A DNA stretch of 16,209 nt, from positions 1 to 16,209 of the forward strand of contig CANIWY010000015.1 of assembly GCA_947471695.1 (NCBI GenBank), given 5' to 3'. A program made the position numbers and the translations under genes. The number at the start of each line of letters is the position of its first letter. Position 1 is the first letter of the stretch. Source of the stretch: Nitrosomonadaceae bacterium. Lineage in GTDB: Bacteria; Pseudomonadota; Gammaproteobacteria; Burkholderiales; Nitrosomonadaceae. Below are positions 15,860 through 16,209 of the stretch, piece by piece. The notes under the pieces are model-generated. The model was not told the origin of the DNA, made no database searches, and saw only the letters and a program-made list of their open reading frames with translations.

Positions 15860-15891
15860 GCTCTTAATACGTAAAAAAACCATTTAAGAGC
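15860..15891 (-). promoter_or_regulatory. Inverted repeat in the secE leader
   Basis: GCTCTTAA/TTAAGAGC (15860-15867 with 15884-15891) is a perfect 8-bp inverted repeat with a 16-nt loop that contains a run of seven T on the minus strand. It stops about 13 nt before the secE start codon, just upstream of the ribosome binding site. It could affect secE translation or mark a processing point behind tRNA-Trp. Seen directly; role unknown. Confidence 0.4.
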
Positions 15892-15965
15892 GTTTATTCA
15901 AGACACATCTCTAACTCTAATACTTTTTTTCATGCAGCTAGGGCACTACCTACTCCGCACTTGTC

Positions 15966-15995
15966 ATGAAAACATTGTTAGCATTTTATTGACAA
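15966..15995 (-). promoter_or_regulatory. Weak candidate secE-nusG promoter
   Basis: Just after tRNA-Trp the minus strand shows TTGTCA (15990-15995, five of six consensus) and TTTCAT (15966-15971, four of six) with 18 bp between. TTGTCA and TGACAA (15961-15966) also form a widely spaced inverted repeat. The match is modest and secE may instead be read from upstream through the tRNA. Confidence 0.28.
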
Positions 15996-16004
15996 TCCTT
16001 ATCT

Positions 16005-16080
16005 TGGCAGGCCAGGAGGGCATCGAACCCCCAACCTTCGGTTTTGGAGACCGACGCTCTGCCAATTGAGCTACTGGCCT
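16005..16080 (-). tRNA. tRNA-Trp (anticodon CCA), 3' CCA encoded
   Basis: A complete 76-nt cloverleaf on the minus strand. The acceptor stem is AGGCCAG/CTGGCCT (16074-16080 with 16009-16015). The D arm is GCTC-AATTGGCA-GAGC. The anticodon arm is TCGGT-CTCCAAA-ACCGA with anticodon CCA, reading UGG, and the T arm is GGGGG-TTCGATG-CCCTC. The discriminator is G73 (as expected for tRNA-Trp) and CCA is encoded at 16005-16007. The T-stem closes with one G.C-rich run and no mismatch that would suggest a pseudogene. Placement between tuf and secE is the common bacterial arrangement; the tRNA may be cut from a longer tuf-tRNA-secE transcript, because I see no strong promoter in the 109 bp before it (16081-16189). 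Confidence 0.97.
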
Positions 16081-16189
16081 ATTCTGTTGATGAACTGAGG
16101 GTTAATAAGTTACATTTTCCATGAGACTGTATCGCATTCACTCACCGTAACGTTTGATCTCGGAGCCTGGTACATAACTCCTTCAGCCA

Positions 16190-16209
16190 TTACTCAATAA
16201 CTTTCGCCA
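16190..16209 (-). CDS. tuf: Elongation factor Tu, last codons (partial)
   Basis: The right edge holds a partial codon TG, then GCG AAA GTT ATT GAG and the stop TAA, that is (V)-A-K-V-I-E-stop. EF-Tu proteins end in GVVAKIIE or a close variant in betaproteobacteria, and tuf normally precedes tRNA-Trp-secE-nusG. Five codons are little evidence by themselves; the call rests on this ending together with position and strand. Nearly all of the gene is outside the window. Confidence 0.6.

Noticed and set aside
1..16209. Mobile elements, CRISPR arrays, toxin-antitoxin or defence genes
   Set aside because: Coding space is nearly filled by conserved single-copy genes; no terminal inverted repeats, regular spaced repeats, transposase or integrase signatures are visible, and the tRNA-Trp 3' end shows no integrase or attachment duplication.

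Overview
The window is a housekeeping stretch of a betaproteobacterial chromosome. The evidence is the gene order tuf / tRNA-Trp / secE / nusG / rplK / rplA / rplJ / rplL / rpoB / rpoC, RpoB and RpoC of 1357 and 1407 residues with proteobacterial sequence throughout, and the neighbouring rluD-pgeF pair divergent from bamD. The moderate GC content and the RpoB length would suit a Nitrosomonas/Nitrosospira-like member of Nitrosomonadales, but that placement is an inference that only a similarity search could settle.

Right part, read on the minus strand from 16209 down to 3837: the last codons of a probable tuf gene (EF-Tu), a CCA-encoding tRNA-Trp, secE and nusG (stop and start overlapping), rplK and rplA (2 bp apart), a 371-bp control region, then rplJ, rplL, rpoB and rpoC. 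Together they supply translation elongation (EF-Tu, the L11/L1 and L10-L12 stalk proteins), the SecE translocon subunit, the elongation factor NusG and the two large RNA polymerase subunits. The gaps between these genes hold clear inverted repeats: before secE, before rplK, before rplJ, between rplL and rpoB, and between rpoB and rpoC. They fit the post-transcriptional control known for this operon in other bacteria.

Middle: bamD, on the plus strand, converges on rpoC (3737-3836 lies between the stops) and encodes the BamD lipoprotein of the outer-membrane assembly complex. It diverges from rluD over a short promoter region carrying a perfect TATAAT.

Left part, minus strand: rluD (23S rRNA pseudouridine synthase) and pgeF (YfiH-family peptidoglycan-editing enzyme) form a likely operon. 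Downstream is a ZIP-family metal transporter gene with its own candidate promoter and a palindrome, then the 5' end of rimO (uS12 methylthiotransferase), cut by the window edge.

I found no mobile element, CRISPR array, toxin-antitoxin or defence system, and no convincing undescribed system. The points worth a second look are the intercistronic RNA structures, three genes whose longest open frame is not the real gene (rplJ, nusG, bamD), the ZIP gene with its palindromic upstream site, and the absence of the str operon directly after rpoC.
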